64,000 bases of DNA from Thinopyrum elongatum (Eukaryota > Streptophyta > Magnoliopsida > Poales > Poaceae). Below are positions 12,208 to 22,927 of this stretch, piece after piece. Every line of letters starts with the position of its first letter. The first letter of the stretch is position 1. Below the pieces are notes generated by a model. It was not told the DNA's origin. It saw only the letters and a list, made by a program, of their open reading frames with translations, and did not search any database. Both the position numbers and the translations under genes were made by a program. The DNA lies in the NCBI GenBank assembly GCA_011799875.1, contig CM022301.1:322232929-322296928 (forward strand), in the 5' to 3' direction.

Positions 12208-12909
12208 TGTTGGGAAACGTTGCATGGAAAACAATTTTTTTTTACGCACACGCAAGATCTATCCATGGAGATGCATAGCAACGAGAGGGGAGAGTGTGTC
12301 TACGTACCCTCGTAGACCGTAAGCGGAAGCGTTTGGTAACGCGGTTGATGTAGTCGAACTTCTTCGTGATCCAACCGATCGAGTACCGAATGTACAGCAC
12401 CTCCGCGTTCAGCACATGTTCAGCTCGGTGACGTCCTCGCCTTCTTGATCCAGCAAGACGGCGAAGTAGTGGATGAGTTCCGGCAGCACGACGGCGTGGT
12501 GACGATGGTGCTGATGCGATCTCCGCAGGGCTTCGCCTAAGCACTACGAAAATATGACCGAGGAACAAAACTATGGAGGGGGGCGCCGCACACGGCTAAG
12601 AGATTGTCGTGGCCTATGTGTGGCGCCCCCTCCCACATATACATAGGTGGGGGGAGGGAGGAGCAGCCAAGGAGGCGCCCCAAGTGGGGCCGAATCCCAC
12701 TTGGGGTCCTGCCCCTAGCCGCGCCCCCTTGCCTTTCTAGGCGCGCGGGGAAAGGCAGGGGAGGGTGCCCCCCCCTTTCTTTTCTCCCATGTGGAGGGGA
12801 AGGCGGGAGGGGCTAGCCCTCCCCCCTTTCCTTCCCTATGGCCGGCAGCTAGGGAGAGGGGCGCACCAGCCCCCTTGTGGGATGGTGTGTCTCTCCCCTT
12901 GGCCCATTA
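12208..12909 (-). repeat. C1 5' LTR, promoter-distal part
   Basis: Matches the left end of the other C1 LTR (5228 onward) until CCCATTA at 12909, where G2 begins. It continues at 27095. Confidence 0.9.
12905..12909. repeat. Target site duplication of G2, left copy (CATTA)
   Basis: CATTA at 12905-12909 is repeated exactly at 27090-27094, flanking TGTGACGACC...GGTGTTACA. The intact site in the sister LTR reads GCCCATTAGGCCC near 5930. Confidence 0.92.
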
Positions 12910-15900
12910 TGTGACGACCCCGGCTTAATCGTGCACTAATCATACACGCAAATGCACACGATCAAGCCTAAGGACTCACTTGAAGATATCACAACACAAC
13001 TCTAAAACATAAATAAATTCATACAAGCTTTATATTACAAGCCAGGGCCTCGAGGGCTCGAATACATAGCTCGATGGCATACAAGTGTCAGCGGAAGCAT
13101 CAGATATCTGGGTACAGATATTACAGAGAAACAGATAGGCCTTTAGAAAGGCGGGGCAAAATAAAATACTATGATCGAAAGGCGTAGACCTCCTGCCTAG
13201 GACCCTCCGAACCTACTCCTAGTCGTCGGTCGGCTCCTCGTAGTAGTACTCGCCGGGAGGGTAGTAGTAGTAGTAACCGTCGGCGGGGGTAGCAGGCTCC
13301 GGGGCTCTGTCATCTGGCGGTGACAATTGGATACGGGGAGAAAAAGAAAGTAAAGCAAATGTGAGTACTCATCCGAAGTACTCAGCAAGCAAGGATCTAC
13401 ACTACATATGCATCATTTTCAAAGGAAGGCTGTATATGTGGAGTGGGCTACAGAAATGCCTGAATAGAGAGGAAGGCCTAGTCCTATCGAAGACTAGCAC
13501 CTTCAATCATCTTCATCGGTCTTGCAGCATTAAAAGAGTGCAGATTAACATAATGTAAAGTAGTAGTAATGTTATCAACCTCACCCAGAGATTCTTCCTC
13601 GACTCCCTGCGAGAAAGCAATCCCAGAGCCATACTATCCATTTCATCTCAAGTCACCAGTTCAAGTTGTACCGATCGAGATATAACTCCGAGTGTCCGTT
13701 ACCGTAGGACAGGCTATCGATAGATTAGTTCTTCCCTGCAGGGGTGCACCAACTTACCCACCACGCTCGCTTAACTCCGGCAGGACACACTTTCCTGGGT
13801 CATGCCCGGCCTCGGCCAAACGACATGCCGCAACCCGACCAAATACTTAACAAAGAGGTCAGCACGCCGGACTAACCTATGCGCCCCGGGGACTCCTGTG
13901 CATTACGTGCACCGCCGGTGAGCAGACCTAGCAACCCCTTAATACAAGTGCGGTTGCGTTCCCAGTCCAACCCAGCGTGTGCCGCTCCTCGCTGACGTCA
14001 ATTAAGCTCCGGCTGAAGTATACGACACAGAACGCCCATACTATGCCCGCGTGATGGTTAGTGCTATCAGGCCAGAGGCCCCTCGGATTAAATATCCAAA
14101 CCGTTAGTGTGTTGGTAGTGCGATAATGAGCAGAGACTCACAAAAGATGTGACCCCATTACCCCGTCTCGAGGACTTGCGGCAAGGGCTAAGAATGCCCG
14201 GCCACGCCTCGTGTTCAACTCTCGGGCACCATCCAGGTCCACCCGACTCCACATCTCTCGCAATTAAGCTCGCGCGGGTACCCTCAGGGCCGACCCGTCT
14301 TTATCCAGAATAAGCAGTATCAACAGTAATGTAAAGGCATCCGTGTGGCTGCCATATCAAGAAGGAATCCGAGGCATCACCCTCGTTGGAATCCCACCTA
14401 ACGTAAACATCAAGGTGAACGGAGGAAGAATCACCCCCGAGGTCCACTCTTGAGGAGTTGCGCGACGGTGTCGTTATCGGGGGTGGTGTAGGAGGAATCA
14501 CCCTCGCTGACCACGTCCGATTAACTAACTTACAAGGTTATCATCAGAAGTGCTGACGAGGTATCACCCTCGGCACTCGATAGTAACCCAGTAGTGTCGA
14601 GCAACTAAGGGGAAAGTGATGTGCGATATCAGGGCCTGGTCTTCGATCCCGTTGATCGGGTCTTCTGATGATCCAGCGGGGCAGTCGGGATTAAGTGGGG
14701 TCTCTACTGGGTCTCTACCCAACCTATACTATACAGTTTAGGATAAGCAGGTAGGTAACAATAACAGGTTACAATAAACAGGCTATGCAGCTGAAATAGG
14801 GTAACAGCAGCAGCAGTAGCTTCTAATGCAAGCATAAGAGAGAAGAGAGTGGGCGATATCAGAATGCTCAAAAGGGGGGTGCTTGCCTGGAAGCTCGACG
14901 GCAAGGGTCTGATCGTCAGGGGCGTAGTCGACCTCCGGAGTTGCGTCGGTCTCAGGAGCTACATCGACGTCGGGGTCTACCGAGAGAGAAGAGGGGGAGG
15001 AAACAAATAAATACACAGCAATATTGCAACACAGAGCATGCCATGCCTAGGATGCAGTGCAGGGTTGCCTAAAGTATGTCTAAGTCATTTTTAGTTACTT
15101 TAGGATTTAAGTTGGATTTATTAACCGGTGAATATGCACTATTCATATACCAGAATCGGGCTAAAAGTTACAGGTTCTCCTATGTAGGGGGTTCCGGCAT
15201 CGAAACAGACGACACGATCAAATTCGTCTCGTCGTTCTGATCAACTTTCATGTAGAAAGTTTTTTGATCTGAGCTACGGTTTAAAAGTTATGAATTTTCA
15301 AAGATTTAAACATTTCTGGAATTATTTTTATTAGCAGTAAAGATTTATGATGTCAGCATGACTAAAGGATGATGTCAGCGGTCAACAGGTCGGCTAACCA
15401 GGGTCAAACCTGACATGTGGGTCCAGTGGGACCCACATGTCAGTGACTGGACTAGTTAACAGGGGTTATTCTAATTAAACTAACCTAATTAACTTACAGG
15501 ACCCACCTGTCAGTGTCTAACTTAATTAACAGATTAGTTTAAAAACTTAATTAGTCTAATTAATCGTATCGGGCCCACTGGTCATATACTGTGGTGAACA
15601 GTGACCCGTGTTGACCATGGTCAACACAGTCAACTGGGGTGTTGGGGCCCTCTGGCAGTGTCTCTAGGTGGGCCCCACGTCCTCGCTAGGTCAGCGTGGC
15701 CGGCGGCACATCGCCGGTGACGCAAAACGCGGCGGAGGGCACTGGAGGCCGCCGGAATTTGCCTACGGTACACCAAATCGAGTGCCGTCGGCACCGTTCG
15801 ATCGGCCGTTGCGTCGCGAGTTCATACATGCCAAAAATATGGCCGGAGACGACCTAGAACGACGGCGGCGATGACAACAGGCGGCGGCCGGAATCGTGAA

Positions 15901-17074
15901 CGCGCAGGCGTGCGGCTACGGCCCGATTCCGAGCAGGTTAAGTGGCTAGGCGGCAGCGGCGGCCCTCCAGGAGCACGCTATAGAGACTAAACGGAGCAGG
16001 GGGAGCTCGGGAGCTCGTGCGCGGCAGCAATGGCGGACGGCGGAGCCAGCGCCTGCGGCCAGCTAGCTAGGGGAGGAGGAAACGAAGCAAGGACGGGGAG
16101 GAACAAGTCGGAGCTTACGGGTTAGGCACACGGAGGCCCTTCGGGTGCACGAAAGCGCAGAGGTGCGGCGAATCGGAGGCGATGGTGCTTGCCGGAGCTG
16201 AAGGAGAAGAAGAAGTCGGGGCAGTGTTGCAGTGGCCTCCGACTCGAACCGAAGCGCGCGATCGACGTAGACGAGGCAGGGGAGGCTCGGAGACCCATCG
16301 GCTTGGCGAATGGTGGCCGGTGGCCACGGCAATGGCGAGCGACGGCGGCGTTCGGTTGGGGTGGATCTGAGCGAGGGAGAGAGAGAGAGAGAGGGAGGAG
16401 GGGAAAGTGAGCGCGGGTAGGCCAGGCGAGTGGGTGGCTGATCCTTATCGCCTCCCGCTGCTCCTGTAGCGTCGGTGGCCGTCGGCGTGTCGACGCCTCC
16501 TCGGCGCGGCACGCGGCATCCAGAGGCGCGGCGACACGCAGGGAAGAGAAAGGAGGGATGGGCCAGGAGGGCTGGATCAGGGCACTGTGCACTTAGGCCC
16601 AGTGCACAGTGCCTCGTTTTATTTTCTTATCTCTGTTTTGCTTTTTCTTTTCTGTTGCTTTTTCTTTTGACTAGCATTTGTATTTTGCAAAATATGTGAC
16701 TTGCCAAATCAAATACTAGGCAATGGCTGGCACTGCCACAAAAAGTTTGGACAGTTTTTGAATCCATTTGTAATTTTCAAAAATGAAACTGGATTTAATA
16801 GGGTTGTTTTGGGTACTGTTTTGATTACTAGGGCCAGGTTTGGAATTCAATAAATGTTTATGTTATTTTTATGATTGCTTTTGAATTATGTGCTATTTAA
16901 TGAACATTTTTCCAACAGTATTTGAGCAAATTTATTTTGCTCTTTTGAATTTGAGTTGATTTTCGGAGTAGAATTTGAATTGTTTTGATTAACCACTATG
17001 ACTAGGCACTGCAAATGAAGTGACTTGGCATTATTAGCAGATGATCACAGTGGCTATTACATGGGGGTGTTACA
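12910..17074 (-). repeat. G2 3' LTR (left copy)
   Basis: From TGTGACGACCCC at 12910 to GGGGGTGTTACA ending 17074. It is colinear with 22928-27089. It contains a GC-rich block (about 15640-16600) with frames in several directions, likely the promoter/leader part rather than a gene. Compared with the right copy it lacks about 20 bp near 13885. Confidence 0.9.
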
Positions 17075-17090
17075 AATTCTCCTCCTCTAA
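17075..17090 (-). other. G2 polypurine tract
   Basis: Minus strand AGAGGAGGAGAATT abuts the LTR start TGTAACACCCCC at 17074, the expected place and composition for the plus-strand primer. Confidence 0.75.
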
Positions 17091-17112
17091 AGGAAATTCT
17101 CGTCCTGAGAAT

Positions 17113-18131
17113 TTAGGAGGTAGAAGGAAAGAGGTCGGGATATTCTTCCCAAAGATGATCCTCGCGTTCCCAAGTGGCTTCATCTTCAGTGTGATTCGAC
17201 CACTGCACTTTCAAGAACTTGGTTGTCTTCTGACGAGTTCGACATTCAGCTTCGTCGAGGATGCGGATGGGATGCTCCTTATAAGAAAGATCATCTTGCA
17301 ATTCGAGCATTTCATGATCCACTGCGCAGTGCGGAGATTCCTTGAAGCATTTACGAAGTTGCGACACGTGGAAGACGTCGTGGCTATGAGATAATTGCGG
17401 TGGCAACTCCAATTTATATGCCACCTGTCCACGTCTGGCAACGATGCGAAAGGGGCCGATGTAGCGTGGAGCTAGCTTGCCCTTGATTCCGAAGCGACGG
17501 GTGCCCTTCATAGGAGTGACACGAAGATAAGCTTGATCAGCTGGTTGATAGGTCAAGCCCCATCGTTTGCAATCGTAGTTGCTCTTCTGACGGTCCTGAG
17601 CCGCCTTGAGATTTTCTCGGACAATGCGGACTTGTTCTTCGGCGTGTTGAATAATGTCTGGTCCAACAAGTGGTCGTTCCCCAGTTTCTGACCAATTCAG
17701 AGGGGTTCGACACTTACGTCCGTAAAGCACTTCGAAGGGGGCCATTTTCAAGCTGCTTGATAACTGTTGTTATAAGAGAATTCGGCATACGGGAGAGATT
17801 ATTCCCACTTCTTACCGAATGATATAACACAAGCCCGAAGCATATCTTCAAGCACTTGATTTACTCGCTCAACTTGGCCTTGGGATTGTGGATGATATGC
17901 TGAACTCCAGGTAATGTGAGTTCCCATAGCTTCTTGGAAACTTTCCCAGAACTTGGACGTGAAAACACCACCACGGTCTGAACTAATCTCCTTCGGAATA
18001 CCGTGGAGTGAAACAATTATGGAGATATACAATTCTGCTAACTGGCTAGCAGTGATAGTCTCTTTGATAGACAGAAAATGTGCAACCTTGGAAAGTTGGT
18101 CGACGACGACAAGAATAGCATCGTGACCCTT
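17113..18131 (-). pseudogene. G2 integrase core and chromodomain, broken
   Basis: After the stop at 18132-18134 the pol frame stays open through the second catalytic Asp of integrase (EISSDRGGVFTSKFW) and the Glu region (QGQVERVNQVLEDM), until TAA at 17799-17801. A one-base deletion just beyond moves the frame, and 17751-17113 continues with MAPFEVLYGRKCRTPL, the integrase C-terminal region (FRIVARRGQVAYKLELP) and a chromodomain (FLKVQWSNHTEDEATWERE) ending FPSTS. Chromodomains of this type target insertion to particular chromatin. Two stops and one frameshift disable it. Confidence 0.85.
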
Positions 18132-20054
18132 CTAAGACTTGGGAAGACCAGTAATGAAATCCATTTGAACCTTATCCCATTTCCACAAAGGAATAGGAAG
18201 TGGTTGAAGAATTCCAGTAGGCTTCTGATGTTCTGCTTTCACGCGACGACAAACATCACATTCAGCAACATATCTAGCAATATCCTGCTTCATTCTAGAC
18301 CACCAGTACCTTTGACGGAGATCACGATACATCTTGGTGCTTCCCGGATGGATAGACAGCGGTGTATCATGAGCCTCCTTCATGACCTTGTCAGTCATAA
18401 GCTCGAAGCGAGGTACCACAATGCGGTCTCTGAAATACAAGGTTCCGTCTTCAGCAATTGAGAAATCCCGGTACTTCTCGAGGTGAAGCTCTTTCTTCAT
18501 CAAATCTACTTCGGCATCTTTAGCTTGCGCAATCTTTACAGCTTTCTCAAGATCTGGCTGTACCACAAGGTTATTAAGAGAACCCTGCAGAACGATACAG
18601 AGGTTCAGCTTGCGCAGTTCTTCATGTAGCTGGGGTTGAGCTTGCTTAACCAGGAGGTTGTTGCAATAGGACTTGCGGCTCAAAGCATCAGCCATCACAT
18701 TAGCCTTGCCAGGGGTATAAGAAATACCATAGTCATAGTCCGTGATTGTTTCCAACCATCGTTGCTGATGGAGATTAAGATCCGGTTGGGTGAACAAGTA
18801 CTTCAAACTCTGATGATCGGTATAAATCTCACACCGATTACCAAGGAGGTAGTGTCGCCACTGCTTCAAAGCATAGATTACAGCAGCAAGTTCGAGATCA
18901 TGCACTGGATAGTTTTCTTCATGCGGACGCAATTGTCGCGAGGCATATGCAATTACCTTTTGTTCTTGCATTAGGACACAACCTAATCCCTGACGAGAGG
19001 CGTCACAATATATCACAAAGTCCTTGCGAGAATCGGGAGGAGCAAGCACTGGAGCAGAGGTAAGCTTGTCCTTTAGGGTCTGGAAACTCTCCTGACATTT
19101 GTCTGTCCACTCAAACTTAACGCCTTTGTGGAGCAGATTAGTCAGGGGCTTGGCAATCTTGGAAAAGTTCTCGACAAATCGACAGTAATAACTTGCAAGG
19201 CCGAGAAAACTTCTGACTTGTTTGGCATTCTTCGGAGGAGTCCAGTCAAGGATAGCCTGAACACGCTCTGGGTTAACAGCGATACCGTCCTTGGAAATCA
19301 CATGTCCAAGGTAGGTTACTTCAGAAAGCCAGAATTCGCATTTGGAGTACTTGGCATACAACTTGTGTTCACGAAGCCTCTCTAGAACAAGGCGAAGATG
19401 TTCGGCATGTTCTTCCTTATTCTTCAAATATACCATAATATCATCCAGATATACCACGATGAACTTGTCGAGGTAATCCATGAATATATAATTCATCAGA
19501 CGGGAGAACGTAGCTGGAGCATTTGTTAGGCCAAATGACATGACGGTGTATTCATAGGAGCCATAACGAGTAACGAAGGCGGTCTTCGGAATATCCTCTT
19601 CACGGACGCGGATCTGGTGATAACCCAACCTCAAGTCGAGTTTAGAGAACACCGATGATCCAGCAAGTTGGTCATATAAATCGTTGATCCAAGGAAGCGG
19701 ATATTTATTCTGAATGGTTGCCTGGTTGATAGGACGATAATCTTGGATCAGCCTATTCGTTCTATCTTTGTTCTTGACAAAGAGAGACGATGCTCCCCAG
19801 GCAGAGGAACTAGGACGGATGAAGCCCTTCTTAAGTGATTTATCGATTTCTTCCTTAAGCTCGAGAAGGTGGTGCGGAGGCATCTTGTAAGGACGCTTCA
19901 CAATAGGTGTGGTGCCAGGCTTCAAGTCGACAACAAACTCGACAGCTCTAGCTGGGGGTATTCCTGGAAGTTCTTCTAGGAAAACATCCTGGAATTCACA
20001 GACAACTGGAATGTTTTCGATCCCCTCAAGCGAAGAAGCGTTCAACGCATTCAA
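18132..20054 (-). CDS. G2 reverse transcriptase, RNase H and integrase N-terminus
   Basis: A 640-codon open frame. The RT has [14 protein letters not shown] and [13 protein letters not shown], then [15 protein letters not shown] near residue 200 with the catalytic YxDD. RNase H has [13 protein letters not shown] near 350, the E of [13 protein letters not shown] and [11 protein letters not shown]. The integrase HHCC zinc region ([11 protein letters not shown], then [11 protein letters not shown]) follows, and the frame ends just after [10 protein letters not shown] at TAG 18132-18134. It is offset by one frame from the protease ORF to its right; the change falls near 20070. RT and RNase H look intact but cannot be made as a full polyprotein. 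Confidence 0.88.
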   Translation of the reverse strand: MNALNASSLEGIENIPVVCEFQDVFLEELPGIPPARAVEFVVDLKPGTTPIVKRPYKMPPHHLLELKEEIDKSLKKGFIRPSSSAWGASSLFVKNKDRTNRLIQDYRPINQATIQNKYPLPWINDLYDQLAGSSVFSKLDLRLGYHQIRVREEDIPKTAFVTRYGSYEYTVMSFGLTNAPATFSRLMNYIFMDYLDKFIVVYLDDIMVYLKNKEEHAEHLRLVLERLREHKLYAKYSKCEFWLSEVTYLGHVISKDGIAVNPERVQAILDWTPPKNAKQVRSFLGLASYYCRFVENFSKIAKPLTNLLHKGVKFEWTDKCQESFQTLKDKLTSAPVLAPPDSRKDFVIYCDASRQGLGCVLMQEQKVIAYASRQLRPHEENYPVHDLELAAVIYALKQWRHYLLGNRCEIYTDHQSLKYLFTQPDLNLHQQRWLETITDYDYGISYTPGKANVMADALSRKSYCNNLLVKQAQPQLHEELRKLNLCIVLQGSLNNLVVQPDLEKAVKIAQAKDAEVDLMKKELHLEKYRDFSIAEDGTLYFRDRIVVPRFELMTDKVMKEAHDTPLSIHPGSTKMYRDLRQRYWWSRMKQDIARYVAECDVCRRVKAEHQKPTGILQPLPIPLWKWDKVQMDFITGLPKS

Positions 20055-20062
20055 GGCATAAA

Positions 20063-20581
20063 TCAGAGCCTCGGCGTTTGAGTGAGGTGAGCATGATAAT
20101 TCACTATCTGACCTGCTGGATGCAGGAGGTGTACAACTTTAGTGGCACAATTGATTGAGGCATAGTGGGCCTTCAACCAATCCATTCCCAGAATAAGATC
20201 AACTTCAGAAGAGTTGAGAATAATGGGAGACGCTCGGAATTCCAATCTTTCAATATTAATTATGACATCGGGACTGAACAACGAAGTGTGGCAATGACCC
20301 GCGGGAGTGTTCACTCGTAATTTATGTGGTAGTGTATCACATCTAACTTCATGCATGAGTGCGAATTTATCTGACATGAATGAATGCGATGCTCCTAAAT
20401 CAAATAAAACAGATGCTGGTACTGAATTAACAAGAAGTGTACCCATCACGGTTTCAGGTTGATCCTGAGCTTCAGCCATGTTGACGTGGTAGTTCTGCCC
20501 ACGACCATAAGAAGGTCTAACATTGTTGTTACACTGCTGAGGAATTCCACGGCCATTACCACGGCCAGCAGGAAGAGGCAC
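20063..20581 (-). pseudogene. G2 protease region
   Basis: Open frame of 172 codons continuous with gag apart from a TAG at 20585-20587. It contains the retropepsin-like segment LFDLGASHSFMSDKFA and the C-terminal ILGMDWLKAHYASINC. Chromovirus proteases usually have D-S-G or D-T-G at the active site; here it is D-L-G, which one TCG-to-TTG transition could explain. The frame closes at 20063 and the pol frame takes over after a one-base shift. Confidence 0.8.
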
Positions 20582-21520
20582 TAGCTAATTCTGATTCTGA
20601 GAACAGTCTCTGGCACGGTGACCTGGCTGGCCACACTTGAAGCAGAGTCCACTGTCTGGACGTGGTGCAGGAGCTCGAGGTGGTGCAGCTCAAAGTGGCT
20701 GCCTCGATGGTGGAGGAGGCAGACGAGGTGCAGCATATGCAGGCATGTACACTGGAGCTGTTGGACGGTACATGGTTTGTGGAATCCAAATGCGGCGTTT
20801 CTAGGAAGACGAGCCCGAAGATGAGCTCGCTTCACGAGTGCATCTGGTCGCTTCTTTATGCTTCTTCAGACCAGTCTCGACCATGATGGCCTTGTTCAAC
20901 AAGGTGGCGAAGTCAGGAAAATCTTGGACGAGCAGGGCTAGCTGAATGTCATGGTGTAGCCCTTCACGGAACTTCTCCTGCCTACGAGCATCAGTGGGGA
21001 TGTCTTCTTCAGCATAGCGAGACAAGTCAAGGAACTCTCGCTGGTAGACCTCCACAGTCTTGTTGCCTTGAACGAGGCTGCGGAACTCGGCCTTCTTCCG
21101 ATCAATAACTCCTTGCGGAATATACCGGGCACGAAAAGCAGCCTTGAATTCCACCCAGGTGACGACAGTTCCAGGAGGTAGGGTCTGTCTGTGAGTTGCC
21201 CACCATTGTGCTGCGGGTCCCTTTAGGAAGTATGTCGCGAACGTGACATAGCTGACAGGGGGAACATCAGCTGACTCCATCTCATAGAAGATGTCACGCA
21301 GCTAGTCATCGACATCCAGCGGATTAACTGTGTTGCAGAACACCGAGGGGTTGAGTCGCACAAACTCTGGCAGCGTGATTGAGGCTGGCTAATGGTTGGC
21401 ATTGGGACGGGGGAATTGACCCATAATTCCCGTCATGAACTGACGGTTGAGTTCAAATTGTTGCATCATAGCAGCCATATAGTCAGGCGGTGGCGGCGGT
21501 GGTGGATTGTTATCACCCAT
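20582..21520 (-). pseudogene. G2 gag with CCHC zinc knuckle, five nonsense codons
   Basis: From ATG 21520 (MGDNNPPPPPPPDYMAAMMQQ) a single reading frame runs to the protease and has in-frame stops at 21389-21391, 21302-21304, 20801-20803, 20690-20692 and 20585-20587. Gag capsid features are FLKGPAAQWWATH, FKAAFRARYIPQ and FRSLVQGNKTVEVYQREF, typical of the chromovirus gag family. The zinc knuckle CFKCGQPGHRARDC follows (about 20614-20655). There is no net frameshift over 930 bp, so the damage is entirely point stops. Confidence 0.88.
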
Positions 21521-21763
21521 CCTGCTAAATTCAACAGGGGTAGTTTAGCAGAAGTCATTGCGAGTGTTTAGCAACAAGCATGATGTAACACGATGGAATT
21601 TAAATGGTGTAACAGATGCTTAATAGTAGTCATTAAGACATACAGATCCATACAGTCGGTTACAATCGGACAGCATAACGGCGCAAATTCAAAAGCTAGA
21701 CATACTAGGCGGCACGCAGGCACGCGGTAAGAAAGCACACAATGAGACATAGCAAAGGCTACA

Positions 21764-22534
21764 TCAACGTCGAAGAAAACCACTGAAACGGGGTAGCTGC
21801 AAGTGCGGACGATGGATGTTCGTCGCAGAAGGATCCTGCGCTCCATGTGCACTCTGATGCAGAACCCGGTCTCGAACTGAAAGAAGAGGTCCACGTGCAG
21901 GTTTGTGACCTCCCACAGCAGGCCAATCGATCCCTGGTGGCATCTCGGTCCTGCGCGGGTAAAGGATATGCTCCAGATGTATCCCTGCATGAACAGCTGG
22001 TAGCAACTGCATCATAGCCTCGTAGAGTCGTGCTCGAGTGGCAAACAACTCGACGGCAAGAGCCCGAACAGTGCGATCCAGAGCCTGAGTACACTGAATC
22101 AGAACTCGCGGATCGTAGCGTCGAGGCTCGTACGGGGCACAGATAGCTATGTAGTATCCAGTAGCATCTCCAGCAGGGGTATACGGAATGTACCAAAACT
22201 CAGAGGCATCCAAGCTAGCGTTGTGCTCTCCTCGGAGACGTGCGACAGCAGAGTAGGCGGCATCATGGACTGCCATCTCAATCGTCACGCCGATACCGTG
22301 GAAAAGGTACAGCTCAGTGTCTGAATCATCCTGCTGATCATAGATGCGAACATCAGCATAGTATTGCTCCTGGTTGAACTCGCGGTAAACCTCGTAGACC
22401 ATGTACTCGGGGTACCAGCGGTAACCCAGTCTGGTCAAGAGAGCGATCAGGACAGCTGGAAAACCAGGGGCATCTCGAGCCCAAGTGCGAAGCACAAGCT
22501 GCGTCGTAGGACGTGGTGGAAACAGACGATCCAT
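21764..22534 (-). CDS. G2 extra ORF upstream of gag, unknown function
   Basis: A 256-codon open frame from MDRLFPPRPTTQ (ATG 22534) on the same strand as gag-pol, lying between the primer site and gag; 25 further codons are open upstream. It has no gag, PR or RT motif. Residues about 24-103 show a pattern like a double-stranded-RNA-binding fold: a helix (PAVLIALLTRLG), a P-x-Y element (YPEYMVYEV), two strands (YYADVRIYD and ELYLFHGIG) and an Ala-rich helix (MAVHDAAYSAVARLRGE). The basic residues that touch RNA in true dsRBDs are absent. It has no stop in a copy whose gag has five. The dsRBD comparison is inference. Confidence 0.6.
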   Translation of the reverse strand: MDRLFPPRPTTQLVLRTWARDAPGFPAVLIALLTRLGYRWYPEYMVYEVYREFNQEQYYADVRIYDQQDDSDTELYLFHGIGVTIEMAVHDAAYSAVARLRGEHNASLDASEFWYIPYTPAGDATGYYIAICAPYEPRRYDPRVLIQCTQALDRTVRALAVELFATRARLYEAMMQLLPAVHAGIHLEHILYPRRTEMPPGIDWPAVGGHKPARGPLLSVRDRVLHQSAHGAQDPSATNIHRPHLQLPRFSGFLRR

Positions 22535-22911
22535 CTGAAATAAAGGAAATTCAGGATTGTCATTTGACGATGAGAAGTATAACAGATCTTGAAGAGAAAG
22601 GTTAAACAAAACAATGGAAAGGAAAATGATTATCAGACTAATCAGATCAATGACAGGGAAATCTCACAGATATCCAGCTCTCCGGGTGGACGGAATTTAC
22701 GAGATTCTAAGTGTCGGCGTTAGTAAATTTATTAAACCCGAATAGAAGAGAGATCAGAGTCCCAGAGTAAAGATGAGGAATAAAAGATCCTAATACCACC
22801 CAGTTTGTGACATGGGCCCGTAAGCCACACAGCCAAGTTAGTAAAACAGTTTTCGGTTTCTAGACTTAACTTCGGCCAAGGAATTGGATAGGGGGATTCC
22901 TAGAGGTAGTC

Positions 22912-22924
22912 GGCTCTGATACCA
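22912..22924 (-). other. G2 primer binding site (initiator tRNA-Met)
   Basis: Minus strand TGGTATCAGAGCC, an exact 13-base match to the usual plant tRNA-iMet primer site, four bases inside the LTR boundary at 22928. Confidence 0.9.
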
Positions 22925-22927
22925 ACC

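Noticed and set aside
16063..16592. Minus-strand frames of about 150 codons in the G2 LTR
   Set aside because: Pro/Ser/Arg-rich text from a GC-rich block; the frame is not kept in the other LTR copy (26015-26600), where indels alter it.
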